Assembly: GCA_920105625.2 (NCBI GenBank) | Contig: OV050030.1 | Coordinates: forward strand, 108,087,216 to 108,151,215 | Direction: 5' to 3' | DNA length: 64,000 nucleotides | DNA from: Clusia tigrina | Lineage: Eukaryota; Arthropoda; Insecta; Diptera; Clusiidae | Part shown: positions 21,951-32,933 of the stretch, piece by piece | Layout of the letters: every line of letters begins with the position of its first letter | Position numbering within the stretch: the first letter of the stretch is position 1 | Position numbers and translations under genes: made by a program | Notes under the pieces: model-generated | What the model was told of the DNA's origin: nothing | Seen by the model: only the letters and a program-made list of their open reading frames with translations | The model's database searches: none

Positions 21951-23611
21951 AGGAGAAGAATAATACCAGCAATCACCAATGGTTCTGCATTGCTACTCAC
22001 AATAATGATGTTACCAATAATATTGGGATCTCCAGTGCAAGTTAATCGTTTTGGTTCAAAACTTGGCATCCACTTCGAAAATATAGGATCAGTTGCTATT
22101 TCATCTACGGAATGGAACTTGCTCGTATACTACGATCTGAAACCATATTGGACAGAAGCATCAACGCTGTTCAACGGTACCAGCAGCCTACGTCAACTTT
22201 GCCGAAAGATTAAACAAAACTACACTTGTAGTCATCTAACTGACAGCTTCGATCGACTTGAAGGAGAATTGCGTGTAGATAATAATCTGTTAAGAAGCAG
22301 TCGCAAAAGGAGAGGGGCAGTAAATCTCGTTGGAAACCTTGCACATACACTATTTGGCGTGTTAGATTCAGAGTATTCCAAAAAGATGTCAAGGACAATA
22401 TTAAACGTCAAAGAAAACGAGTCCAATCTGCTACATCTGCTGAAGAATCAAACATCCATCATTGATTCCACCGTCGACATCATAAAGCAGGATCAGATAG
22501 CAGTTAAGACAAGATTTGATGAATTTGACCAACAAGTAAATAAAATTTGGAATCAATTGCATAAAGAAGACGAAGAGCTGAAACAATCGAAATTGTTGGA
22601 ACTATTCAACGCTCTGTCAATTCAACTAACTCTAATCGCAACCAAGTTACAACGTACACAGTCAGCTATACTGGATGTTCTCACAGACACTCACCACGGT
22701 AAATTCAATCCGCTATTGTTAACTCCCGAGCAATTGCACACCGAAGTTGACAAAATTAAACTCCACCTGCCATCATCATTAGAACTACCTGCAAATCAAG
22801 AGGACTTAATACAACTATATTGGATAATGAAGGTAAAGGGAGGACTCACTCAGGACCATGTTGTGTTTAAGATTACATTACCTTTGGTGGAACATGACCG
22901 ATTTGAACTCTTTCTGCTCATTTCGGTACCAAATTGGATCAACAACACTATGGTGGCAATTGATACATGCACCACCTTTCTTGCCATAAATGCTACTCGC
23001 GATCAATATCTGCGGATTAGCTCCGACGACTTTGCATCATGTGAACGAATCAATCAAAATGAATACGTATGTTCAAATGTGCCAATCCGGTACAGCTATG
23101 AGGCCGAGATGTGTTCCTGCGAAATCAATTTGTTCAACAACACTCAACCAAATTGTAAACTGAAATCTGTGGCCAATAACATTACGTGGCTACCATTGAA
23201 GAAAAAAAAGCAATCTCAATACAAGGGCAAGAATCCGTGTCCAGTTCGTTAACAGCATCACGCACAAGCCTAGGAAAAATTACAGAATTATCTAATAGTG
23301 AACAAATAACCCCACTATTGCAGAAAATCAACGCGAACACACGATACACAACACAACTGAAGAATCTCACAGAATTACACAATGCTCTGGCCAAGGAAAA
23401 ACTGATGACACTGCACAAAATTCAACCACCAGACTATTACCACCATGCGGTCAGTTATACCGCACTGTTCCTGTCCGTGATACTTTTAATTACTGGGCTC
23501 ATGTGGAAAATACGAAGTCAACGTGGCGTCAATGTACCAGAAATCATCACGTCAACAGATACGGTGCCTCAGCCTCGCTCTCGCCACCAACCAATAGAGA
23601 ATCTTGTATAG
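21951..23611 (+). pseudogene. env: BEL1 envelope glycoprotein gene (frame-shifted near the 3' end)
   Basis: The pol frame continues into an envelope-type region: a hydrophobic stretch at about 21985-22035 (signal-like), several N-glycosylation sequons, a basic furin-type cleavage site (RKRR, about 22300-22313) followed by a hydrophobic glycine-rich segment typical of a fusion peptide, a long heptad-like helix, a cysteine cluster, and a stop at 23250-23252. The transmembrane anchor (about 23450-23505) and cytoplasmic tail are in another frame ending at 23611. The break is near the A run at 23203-23210. The arrangement resembles baculovirus-F/errantivirus-type fusion proteins. The gene as it stands lacks its anchor. 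Confidence 0.75.
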
Positions 23612-23640
23612 GTTGAGCTGTGCTCAACGCGCGGGAGAAA

Positions 23641-24260
23641 TGTTAATTGCATTAACAGTTGATGTGCAAACCTCATTGGGAGGTATGTAACATTCAAACT
23701 TTTAATGCATAACATCTTCTTTTGCATACAATTAGGCTTGTGTTAAGCAAACCTTGCCAGCTTAACGATGGAATTTGCATTGTTGACAAAAACTCCAATA
23801 TATACTACATCAGTGAAGGCATTGCACTGGATGAAACATGATATCAAGTGCAATACGCTGAAAAACTCAATTCAAGGCCAGCTTGCAAATTTGTCAATAA
23901 TGCACATTTCATGGTTATGCTGTCAATTCAATAATACCTAATATGTATAGCCAAATTATATGTAATATATGTATATAGAAAAATGAATAAATACCCACGA
24001 TTGGCACATCCAAAAGTCAGTCAATCAGTAAGAGTTAACTGTGAGTCTTTTCATTTTAACTTAACATTGATTGATTCTCCTTCTCCGACACCAAGGTTTA
24101 TGTGCCTGTTGTCAAACCCACCATCAACTCGGTACAAGCACCGCTGTTGACATTAGGTCCTTTTTCAACGATACCAAGGTTTACGTGCCTGGTATCAACT
24201 TTATAATCAACTCGGTACAAGAACCGTTGTTGAAATTCAGCTGTTAATTTTAGTTTAACA
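23641..24260 (+). repeat. 3' LTR of BEL1
   Basis: 620 bp, same ends as the 5' LTR; nine substitutions and no indel seen by eye. Followed by GATGA at 24261-24265, matching 15386-15390. Confidence 0.92.
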
Positions 24261-24936
24261 GATGAAAATAACGGTTATCTTTTGAACACACCTCGTATGT
24301 AACTATTGTCATAGAATTCACCATTACGGAAAAAAGTTTGCATTGTTACATTGAACTGGATTTCAACATGAATATTAACTTTGGTTTTACATAATTTACT
24401 CAGCAAATTTCCTGCTAACACCTTAAATTAAACTAAAAATCGACTATTATTGTTATTTTTAATAGTTTACTAAATAAGTAAATTCGAACAATATACTTAA
24501 GACTAAGCTACTATAGACCATCTTCACATTAGCCTCAGAGAGAAAACTCATTTTGACATGAGTCCGCACTCTCATTTTCGTACGAAAATCATTTTGACGT
24601 TTGCAAGTTGTTTTTGTTTTCCTTTCAGCAACATAATCTATAGCAGTGGAAAATTAATAATTCATTTAAAAATGAGTGATAGTGAGGAAGAAAGTATTTG
24701 TGTTTTAAAGTCATAAAATAATGCTAACGCTGCTGCTTTGCAGCTATTAAAAGATAGGGAGACTTCCAAAAAAACCCGCATTTTTCAGATTTCGTATTAT
24801 ATAGTGATATGAGCTCCTTTGTTTGTGTTCTGGTCCAATTCATTATGTAAAAATAAATTTAATTTTTGGGTGTTGATACAAATATTACACCAGAAAATGT
24901 GAAATCAGTAAATATCACATCCGCAAAGTCCAGAAA
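24261..24936. repeat. AT-rich DNA with an inverted counterpart at 43.9-44.1 kb; no gene
   Basis: About 24358-24520 matches the reverse complement of about 43893-44072 (shared blocks include ggatttcaacatgaatatta and aagtaaattcgaa). BEL1 inserted at the left edge of this repeat. From 24540 the two copies diverge. A short frame at 24671 (MSDSEEES...) resembles the acidic start of some transposon genes but stops after 14 codons, and I do not call it. Confidence 0.55.
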
Positions 24937-25048
24937 TTTCTTTTTGGTAGTATGGCATTATTCTAAAATATGTTGAATTGAGATTGGCTTTGTGTTGCAT
25001 AGTTAGCGTAATGGTGTATTTCTTCTTTCCTGGAAATTATGTTCCATT
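24937..25048. repeat. Direct repeat of 28003-28117 (flank of a MITE)
   Basis: Both copies run from tttttggtagtat to a ggaaattatgttcca end and are followed by the same MITE family. This indicates duplication of flank and MITE together, or a repeat family carrying the insertion. Confidence 0.65.
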
Positions 25049-25413
25049 CAAGGTGGATTTACTTACATGGTGGCTGCAAGGTGAATTTCGTACCTCCGGA
25101 ATTGTCAAACGTGCAATCAAAATAAACGAAATTGAGAGGAATGGAGGAATACATAAGAGCAGCTTAAAGTGGCATACAATTCATATAAAATTTATTTAAT
25201 GGTTAAATAGTCTCCTAATTTCTTCATAATGTTCACACTTTACAAAAATAACAATTAAAAAACCCTTTTCACTTGAATCAAAACTCTATTTGCAATTGTT
25301 TGCGTATTTGTTTTGATCGCATTTTTCTATAATTTCAAATTTGACAACTACTGAGGGAAAGTTGGTTCAAAAAAATTTGTTCTTGCAGCCACCATGTAAG
25401 TAAATTCACCTTG
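25049..25413. mobile_element. MITE 1 with about 32-bp terminal inverted repeats
   Basis: Starts CAAGGTGGATTTACTTACAT and ends with the reverse complement of the same sequence (taagtaaattcaccttg). It is about 365 bp, AT-rich and non-coding. The CAAGG terminus fits the YARNG rule of hAT elements. Its target duplication is imperfect (gttccatt, tattccag) because it lies hard against MITE 2. Confidence 0.7.
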
Positions 25414-25420
25414 TATTCCA

Positions 25421-25545
25421 GTCAATGTGAATTTACTTACATGGTGGCTGCAAAGTGAATTTCGTACATCCGGAATTGTCTAACATAACCAATGTGCCAT
25501 CAATATAAACGAAATTGAGAGGAATGGAGGAATACATAAGAGCTG
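25421..25545. mobile_element. MITE 2, truncated
   Basis: Begins CAATGTGAATTTACTTACAT and follows the sequence of MITE 3 (28118-28458) for about 120 bp, then stops where an RNase H non-LTR fragment begins. Its other terminus is absent. Confidence 0.6.
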
Positions 25546-27835
25546 CTCGGCTTCATTTTAGTGGGATTAATAGAAGAATAATGATGAACGTAATCATTCC
25601 ACTTCAATAATGACCCATTATGTAAGTACTGCTTTATTAGAAGTTTTAAGCCAGCTTTTTCAAGAGCGTCAAAACAGAGTGCAGGTTCCATATGAACACC
25701 CTTTGCAGTATAATCAGCGAATTCATTGCCTCGAATACCGCAGTGGCCAGGTATCCACATTAACTTAATTTTACTTTCTTGTTTAATGAGCAAATCTCGA
25801 ACGTAAGTTACCAGCAAGCTGTTATTACTAAAGTTTCGTAGGGCATCGATGGCAGATTGACTATCAGTACAGATGCAGAATTTACCTTTAGCTTGGGAGG
25901 CTATCACAGTGGCTTGGTAGATAGCAAACATTTCGCAGGTGAAGATGGAGCAGTGGTTGTGCATGAGTCCTTTTTTTAAAACCATCTGGTCTTCCGATAT
26001 AACCGCGAAAGACGCTGAAAAGCAGTTTTTTGAGCCATCAGTAAAGATGAATTTAAACGATTTTAAGCTTAGCTGTCGTTTGTTCTCCAACAAGATTTGT
26101 TGATAAATAAGTGCACTAGTGTTTTGCTTCTGATAACTTTGAAAGCAGTCAACAAATGACGAGTTCGACAAAAACCAAGGCGGGCATTTAGAATAAACTT
26201 GCCGAGTAGGTTTAACTCGAAGATTCATTTTCCTGGCCAGAAGAAGAACACGATGTAACGCCGAGAGTCTCTTTGGCAGTAGCTTCCGGTTTGCAGCGTT
26301 AAGGGTGTTATTATAAATGTTATAGTTGTTGCAGTGTAATACTTTATGTATGAGGCCAGCAGTCATGTAGTCTACCCGTTCAATTAGGCTAGGGAGTCCA
26401 AATTCTGCTAAAATGTTGCATATATGTGTTGTAGGGAATGCACGTAGGTTTTTCCGCAGAGCAGCATGGTACGGAACACAGGAGATTTAAATTGCTTTTG
26501 GCACAGCTACCGTAAAAAGGCAGCGCGTACTCAATAACAGATAAAATTAGTGATTTTACAATATAACATAGGGTAGAGGTATGTACAAAAGATTTCTTAG
26601 ATGAAAAGTATTTTACAATATTAAGGCGCTTTGTTAACTTATTTCTAATGTAGTTACAATGAAATTTAAAATTGTATTTGCTATCAAAGATCACACCTAA
26701 TATTTTCATTTCGTTTACATTATTTATAGATATATTATTATAGTACAGTTGTATACTCGAACAGCACCTCTTCCGACAAATATGCAGGATTCTGCATTTC
26801 TCATATGAAATAATCGCTCCCGATTCAAGCGACCATACAGAAATATCTTGAAGGATTCTATTCAACATTGTTCTGACCTATACCAAGTTATCAAGCTTAG
26901 TAAATATTAGAACGTCATCGGCGTAAATACTGTGGTTAATATTGTACTTATTTATAATTTTGCTAGCTTCGTCAAAAGCTATAATAAATAAAACCACAGA
27001 AAGAGGCGAACCTTAAGGAATTCCATTTTCTAAATTATGTTTGTCGGAAAAGGAACTGTTTATTCTGACCATAAGTCTTCGGTTTGTTAAGAAACTTTTA
27101 ATAAAGTTGTATATCTTAAGGCCTACCCCCCATTTTCTTAATTGTCTGAGGAGAATATGTGCTCCAATACGATCGAAAGTTTTTTCGAAATCAAGGGAAA
27201 GTGCTGTAACATGCTTCTTACTAGAACACTTGAAGAGAAATGGTCAAAAGATAAAAGTGCATCAACCGTGCTATGTCCTTTTTTAAAGGCAACCTGATTA
27301 CAATTTAGAAACATGTTTGGAAGCAAACCACATCAGTCGATTTGCAACCATTTTCTCCAGGATCTTGCTGATACATGGTAGAAGGGATATGGGTCGAAAG
27401 TTGGAAGGGTCATCTATTGGTTTATTAGGCTTAGGTATAGGAGATACACAAGCACATTTCCCACTATGAGGAATGACGCCAGAAGAAAAAATGCAGTTGT
27501 ACAAGTTTAATACTCTAGTCTTAATAGAATCAGATACATTTTTTATCATAACATAATTAATCCTGTCATGCCCAGGAGAGGTGCCCTTGACTTTATTAGC
27601 AATATTGTCGAACTCTTGCATATTGATGGTACTGTCAATTTCCCTTGCAGAACGCATGGGTGTTTCCGGGGGACAATATCTTTCATTTAAAATTCTAGAT
27701 TTATGAACAGCAAAGGCATGGGAAATGTTTTTATCTTCTGAATAGTCAGACCAATGTTTTGCAAATGAAACTGCAATTTCTTTTGTAGAGAAAATGAGTT
27801 TATTATTTATCACAAGCTGTGGTATAATAAAATGA
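25546..27835 (-). pseudogene. Non-LTR retrotransposon fragment with RT and RNase H (I-clade-like)
   Basis: Minus-strand order: RT fingers and palm (SPGHDRINYVM, FRPISLLPCISKILEK, about 27620-27340; AFKKGHSTVDALL about 27290; IYADDVLIF with YADD near 26915), thumb (26868-26389), then RNase H (FTDGSKN, CTDSQSAIDAL, GHCGIRGNEFADYTAKG, 26060-25710). Three frames are needed, with shifts near 27300, 26870 and 26375. There is no poly-A tail at the 3' end: coding sequence runs into MITE 2. No endonuclease domain is seen upstream, so it is truncated at both ends. RNase H after RT points to the I group rather than Jockey or R1. Confidence 0.75.
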
Positions 27836-28002
27836 CTATAAGAACCCGATAGTTTTCTAACATTCTTTCATATGTATATCTTTAGGAGAAGATGACGGAT
27901 TGGTGGAACTGGTAACACTCATAAAGCTTTCTTTTTTAGCTTTTTTTGCAAAAATAGAGATTAAGTCAGATACAGCATAGATTCAAAGGTTGAGACGCTT
28001 TT

Positions 28003-28117
28003 TTGGTAGTATTGCATTCTTCTAAAATATGTTGAATTGAGATTGGCTTTGTGTTGCATAGTTAGCATAATGGTATACGAGTATTTCTTCTTTCCTGGAA
28101 ATTATGTTCCAGTCAAT
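28003..28117. repeat. Direct repeat of 24937-25048
   Basis: Flank of MITE 3. The region 27980-28640 without the MITE also matches, in reverse complement, 43530-43835. Confidence 0.65.
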
Positions 28118-28458
28118 GTGAATTTACTTACATGGTGTCTGCAAAGTGAATTTCGTACCTCCGGAATTGTCAAACATAAGCAATGTGCCATCAATATAAA
28201 CGAAATTGAGAGGAATGGAGGAATACATAAATAAAATATATATAATAGTTAAATAGACTCATAAATTCTTCATAATACTTCACTATACAAAAATAACAAT
28301 TAAAAACTCTTATTCACTCAAATCAAAACTCTATTTTCAATTGTTTCCATATTTGTTTTGAACGCATTTCTCTATAATTTAAATTTTGACAGCTACTGAG
28401 GGAAAATTGGTTCAAAAAAATTTGTTCCTGCAGCCACCATGTAAGTAAATTCACCTTG
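28118..28458. mobile_element. MITE 3, complete, with 8-bp target duplication
   Basis: 341 bp, CAATGTGAATTTACTTACAT to taagtaaattcaccttg. It is flanked by gttccagt (left) and gtcccagt (right), one mismatch. The inverted paralogue at about 43715-43731 reads straight through a single cccagt and looks like an empty site. The 8-bp duplication and CAAGG-type end suggest hAT superfamily; a P-type origin is not excluded. Confidence 0.75.
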
Positions 28459-28706
28459 GTCCCAGTCTTAATCGGATCAATTTTGTATGTATATGTTGCA
28501 TGCTCTCTGGAGAATATTGTTCGTATTTTAATATACTCGTATAACTGTTTCGCTTTTTACCACCAAAGCGTAAGATTTTATGATCATTTACTTTATTTGC
28601 CTGATAAAGAGTTGATTCATTTACTTTCGTTAAATCAGTTGTTACATTGTTCTATAAATCAGCCTAATAAAATGTGACCTGTTGCTTTGTAAAGCAACGT
28701 TTCTTA
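28459..28706. repeat. Inverted counterpart of 43530-43735; no gene
   Basis: Shares cccagtcttaatcg, the gctctct...aatattgttcgt block and a tttgcctgataaag block with the reverse complement of 43.5-43.7 kb. It is AT-rich and no coding signal is seen. Confidence 0.55.
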
Positions 28707-29732
28707 AGGTGCCCATAGACACATCATGCACTGCAAACTGCAGTAAGTTTTTTTTATTGAAATTGAGAGAGAATGAGAGTGTGTGAGTCACACGGACAAT
28801 GCAGTATGAAATATCAAAACTGCTTTGATATTTTTCGATTAACATACTGCAACCGATGAATTCGTTCATTTGTTGCGTGTTATTTTGCCATTTTCTGTCA
28901 ATTTGTTATTTTTTTTTTGACGTTTCCTTTTTTTATTTCAATACATCCTTTTTCACTTTTTGAAAACTGCGTTATTTTTCTGTGGTTTGGTGTGTATTTT
29001 ATTAATAAAATCAGCCGATACCCCTGCTGCTGTTTATTTTCTTTTCCAAATTATAGTAATATAGTTATTAATAATAGTATTTTTAATTATAAATAAAAAA
29101 TAAATTATTTAATATAATGGAAAAAATTAATGAAAAAAGATTCATGTTGGTGTTAATTGAAATGTAGCGGAGTTTGCCTGCATTATGGGATATAATAAGC
29201 GCTGAATAGCGACGGCAATCAAGTTTCTTGTTCGCGCACGCATGATGTTCACACTAGCACGATGCAGTACAGAATGATGCATGACGCACGTTTCCTTTTT
29301 TTATTTCAATACATCCTTTTTCACTTTTTGAAAACTGCGTTATTTTTCTGTGGTTTGGTGTGTATTTTATTAATAAAATCAGCCGATACCCTGCTGCTGT
29401 TTATTTTCTTTTCCAAATTATAGTAATATAGTTATTAATAATATTTTTTTTTTTAATTATAAATAAAAAATAAATTATTTAATATATTGGAAAAAATTTA
29501 TGAAAAAAGATTCATGTTGGTGTTAATTGAAATGTAGCGGAGTTTGCCTGCATTATGGGTTATAATAAGCGCTGAATAGCGACGGCAATCAAGTTTCTTG
29601 TTCGCGCACGCATGATGTTCACACTAGCACGATGCAGTACAGAATGATGCATGACGAGTGTGTAGGCAGCTCGTCAATCTCACACGTACACGAGTGTTCA
29701 TCGGCAGTTTGCACCTCTGTCTATGGGCACCT
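28707..29732. mobile_element. TIR element of 1026 bp with TTA target duplication
   Basis: AGGTGCCCATAGACA at the left end is matched by its reverse complement (gtctatgggcacct, with a short interruption inside) at the right. More distal sequences (tgcaaactgc) also pair. TTA at 28704-28706 and 29733-29735 flank it, which fits PIF/Harbinger-type duplication. No transposase is encoded; the interior holds a 368-bp tandem repeat. It is a non-autonomous element. Confidence 0.72.
28921..29655. repeat. Tandem duplication of about 368 bp inside the TIR element
   Basis: The block starting cgtttcctttttttattt and ending gatgcagtacagaatgatgc occurs at 28921-29288 and 29289-29655, differing by a few bases, mostly in homopolymers. 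It is non-coding. Confidence 0.85.
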
Positions 29733-29801
29733 TTAGTAATTCCTGTCTATGGGCACCATCTTTAGTAATTCCTGTCTATGGAATACCATTTTGGTGTATA
29801 C

Positions 29802-31258
29802 CAGAGAAAATGGGAAATGAATCTTACTTATGCATTCACAGAATACAATTGCATTGCTGGGAATTTTTTCCCCACTGGACGTACTAAATAAACCAATTTT
29901 TCATTCCCCACTAGCCATAACCAAACTGGTAAGTTTTGGGAAAAGCACTATTAGGGGTTGTCGTTCGTTAAGATTTTAATACTATTCTCATTCCAAAAAG
30001 TACCAAATTCATATCGTCAATAATTTCTTTGATTAATAATTTTGATCATTACAAATATTTGGTAACCTACTCTATATTCTAATCAGATAAATTTATTAAA
30101 ACTATTAGTTAATTCCTATATTAATTTATAATTTGTTTATCTTATTAATAAATATAAAACAGTAAAAATGCAGCACAATTCTATACCAATATTTAATTAA
30201 ATAAATGTTATATACGTATTTGCTTTTGTTTTGAAACAACTAATTTTGATGGTATTTTAAGTTCAAATCATAAATAAATCTAATGAATACAAAATATATG
30301 CCATGCAAATTGCCATGTATTAGTCAAATTCTTAAATTCCAAAGCAGAAAGCAGTATATTAATATATGAATTCTGCGGAATTTTGTGAATGAAAATGTAT
30401 ATATAATGCTCCTGCGAAAGCATTTCTACATTTAACAAATTTTTCAGCATTATTTAAATTACTAATTTGCACCTAAATAGATTTCATTGTATATATAATT
30501 ACGTTATTTTTTTATTATTTTTAAGAATTAATTTCACAACACCCAATTAGCTAATTATAACAAATACCATGGAGCTTAAAAAATCTTATCTATATTGCAT
30601 TTCTCAACATGTTGTCAAAAATCAAACAATTTAATAAATCTCTCAGTGCCGTGTATGCAAGCAGTACTATAATATAGTGTAATTTTAATACAATATTCTT
30701 GCAAGAAACGTTTAATTAAATACGTTGATTTCATTTAGTTAAATATTGTTTCAGAATTTATCAAAAAAATATATAAAAATCAAACTATTGAAAATCACAA
30801 TATAGATAGAAAGTTCTGCTCTTATTACAGTTTTATAAAATGTTTATTTAGCATGATACTGATACATTTAATTTAATATGAATTTTGTATACTAATAATG
30901 TATTATATTTAATAAAATCAATGGATTTATTTTTAGATATGTAATGTATAAAAAGCTAACTTTGCATTAACATATACATATATAGAACTGGCCGAAATAA
31001 AATAATTTAAATATTGTCGCATACTAAATTTTCTCATTATTATTCTGTATTATATGATTATTCCCTTTTACTAGTAAGAAACTCTATAAAGTGATAAAAT
31101 CTTGAATTCTAATTGTTCCTTTTTGTTTTTCCTAATGAAATTTCTTATTGTGGAATTTTAAGTACAAAACCAGCCGTTTTTTCGGATTGAACTCACATAC
31201 ACTGCATATGTTTTCTTTCATACGGTAAAATATTTGACGATTAAGTTGCACCCGTATG
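29802..31258. mobile_element. AT-rich 8-bp-TSD element, copy 1 (inverted)
   Basis: Its reverse complement matches copies at 46669-48431 and 48781-50901: cattcacagaatac end, ggggttgtcgttcgttaa block, gtactttttgg block, and the gtgagttca...catacggtaaaa end. Termini are CAGAG...(c)TATG. Flanking duplication is poorly preserved. I see no ORF longer than would be expected by chance. Confidence 0.65.
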
Positions 31259-31565
31259 GTATATTCATAACTTTAATACAGTTTAGTTTACAATTGCAGA
31301 AACTTTATGCTGGAGCTAATATCGACGTCGTCGACGGCGTCAAATGTCAACAAAAAAAGTTTTATCGTATGAAATTGTATGAGAGCAGTTCATCTCAACG
31401 CCGTAAGAAATTCGACGCCGAAAAAGCTCAATCTGTTTCAGCTTTTTCGGCGTCGTTGCGGCGTTGCTCAGACAAAAACATATGATGAAACGTCAAAACA
31501 GATGAAGCAAAACAAATATAATTTTCTGTTGGTGGTTGCAGTTGTTTAAAACTATTTTAATTTAA

Positions 31566-32366
31566 ATGAATTCGAGTCTCACCTTAGATGAGCAGCTAAT
31601 AAATGCTGTTCGTGAAAATGAAGTGCTGCACAACAAATTCTCCAAGAGCTATAAGAATATAGCTCTTAAAGGGGAGGTTTGGAAAAAAATAGGGACAGCT
31701 TTGGGGATATAAGGTAAAAACATTAATAAACTACATATTTCAATTATTTATGTTTAATTTGTTTATTTTTTTGTTAAGAACATGAATGCGCCACTAGGTG
31801 GAAAAGCCTGAAAAATAACTATGTGCGGGAGAAAAAGTCGAAAGAGAATAAGCCTTCAGGCAGCGCGTTCCTTTCAAAGCCCGAGTGTTACTTATACAAA
31901 GAGATGCATTTTTTGTCTGACTTTGTTAAGCCCAGGGAGTAATTCACTACATATGTGCAATTTTATCATTTTTCTAAATATTTTTATTTCATATTTCAGG
32001 ACTACTGGAAATTATACGGAAATTGTGAGTGAAGAACTGGAGGCTGTACTCCACGAAAGCGATGTTTTCGACTTCGGAGACATTTCCACATCGACGGAAG
32101 TGATTGATATGCTTGATGACCACCCGAGCACATCAAATTCAAATGCATCCTCTGGCCCCAAAAAAAGAAAAGGCCCCTGTATGAACAGTATTGAGCAACA
32201 TTTAACGGGCACAATGACTGCCCTTAAAACGTTTATGGAGAAAAAGGCGCAGGAGTCGAATGCATCGAGTAACTCCAATATCCGCAAAAGAGTGGATGTT
32301 CTACTAGGCGGCTTGCGCAGCACCAACAGGGGCATAGCGGAAAAAAATCATAGAATACTTATGTAA
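31566..32366 (+). pseudogene. Harbinger MADF-type DNA-binding protein gene
   Basis: Three exons by splice-site inspection: 31566-31713, 31779-31938 and 32000-32366. They encode a MADF/Myb-like domain (LDEQLINAVRENEVLHNKF, then GEVWKKIGTALGI, and TRWKSLKNNYVREKK across the first intron) and an acidic, serine-rich tail with PKKRKG, a possible nuclear signal. In Harbinger elements this partner binds the termini and helps bring transposase to the nucleus. A TAA at 31710-31712, just before the first donor, interrupts the frame; unless splicing skips it, the gene is dead. The second and third exons read open to the stop at 32364. Confidence 0.72.
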
Positions 32367-32933
32367 ATGCCACATTGTTGATTTGAATGATGGCAGTATA
32401 GAAAATACTCGTATAAATATTAAATTAATATTCTATATTGCCATCTTGCAAATCAACAATTGGCATTAACATAAGTATTCTACGATTGATCATTATTGAT
32501 TAGAGAAAATGGATCTGATTTTTTGCATAGATGGTTATTTTTATTTCTTTAATTTTATTTTTTAAGTATGAGATAAAGTAATGAAAATAAAAAATGAATA
32601 AATTTTTAAGTATGAGTAAATGAAATAATAAAAAGCTAAAAATAAATTTTTAAAACAACGTTTTTAAATGTTTTGTTGAATCATAAATACTGTTTACGTG
32701 AGATTTAACAACCCTGGCACTTGTGCAGGCATATTTTTTAACCCACTTTCCATGATCGGATCGAGATGAAATATATAGATTACATTGTTAGGGACGACGA
32801 ACTTATCTGCCAAATTTCAGCTCGATCGGATCACGAGAAGTGTGTTAAATTTCCCTCGCAAATTTTGGACTACACAACAAACAAGAAAAGCAAGCTAATA
32901 AAAAGATTGTAAAATTAATTACAAAATAGATTT
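32367..32933. other. AT-rich spacer between the two convergent Harbinger genes
   Basis: No coding signal. It holds a short inverted pair: tagaatacttatgtaaatgccacattgttgatttg near 32351-32385 pairs imperfectly with caaatcaacaattggcattaacataagtattcta near 32446-32483, so it could fold as a hairpin. The remainder is probably 3' UTR. Confidence 0.5.

Larger units (their letters stand above)
15391..24260 (+). mobile_element. BEL1: roo-like BEL/Pao LTR retrotransposon with envelope gene
   Basis: 8870 bp with 620-bp LTRs, a primer-binding site, gag-pol-env in one phase apart from lesions, a purine-rich tract (cgcgggagaaa, 23630-23640) and a 5-bp target duplication, GATGA, at 15386-15390 and 24261-24265. 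The LTRs differ at nine positions by eye (about 1.5%). Lesions: TAA in gag (16512), TAG in pol (19716), and a frame change near the end of env. BEL/Pao identity follows from the gag/PR/RT/IN order and motifs. The envelope places it with roo-type, retrovirus-like members. Confidence 0.92.

Noticed and set aside
24671..24712. Short acidic frame MSDSEEES as a host gene start
   Set aside because: Stops after 14 codons; no splice donor or continuation I can support.
32351..32483. Hairpin between the Harbinger genes as a microRNA precursor
   Set aside because: The arms pair imperfectly over about 35 bp with a long loop; it looks like a local inverted duplication inside the transposon, with no evidence of expression.
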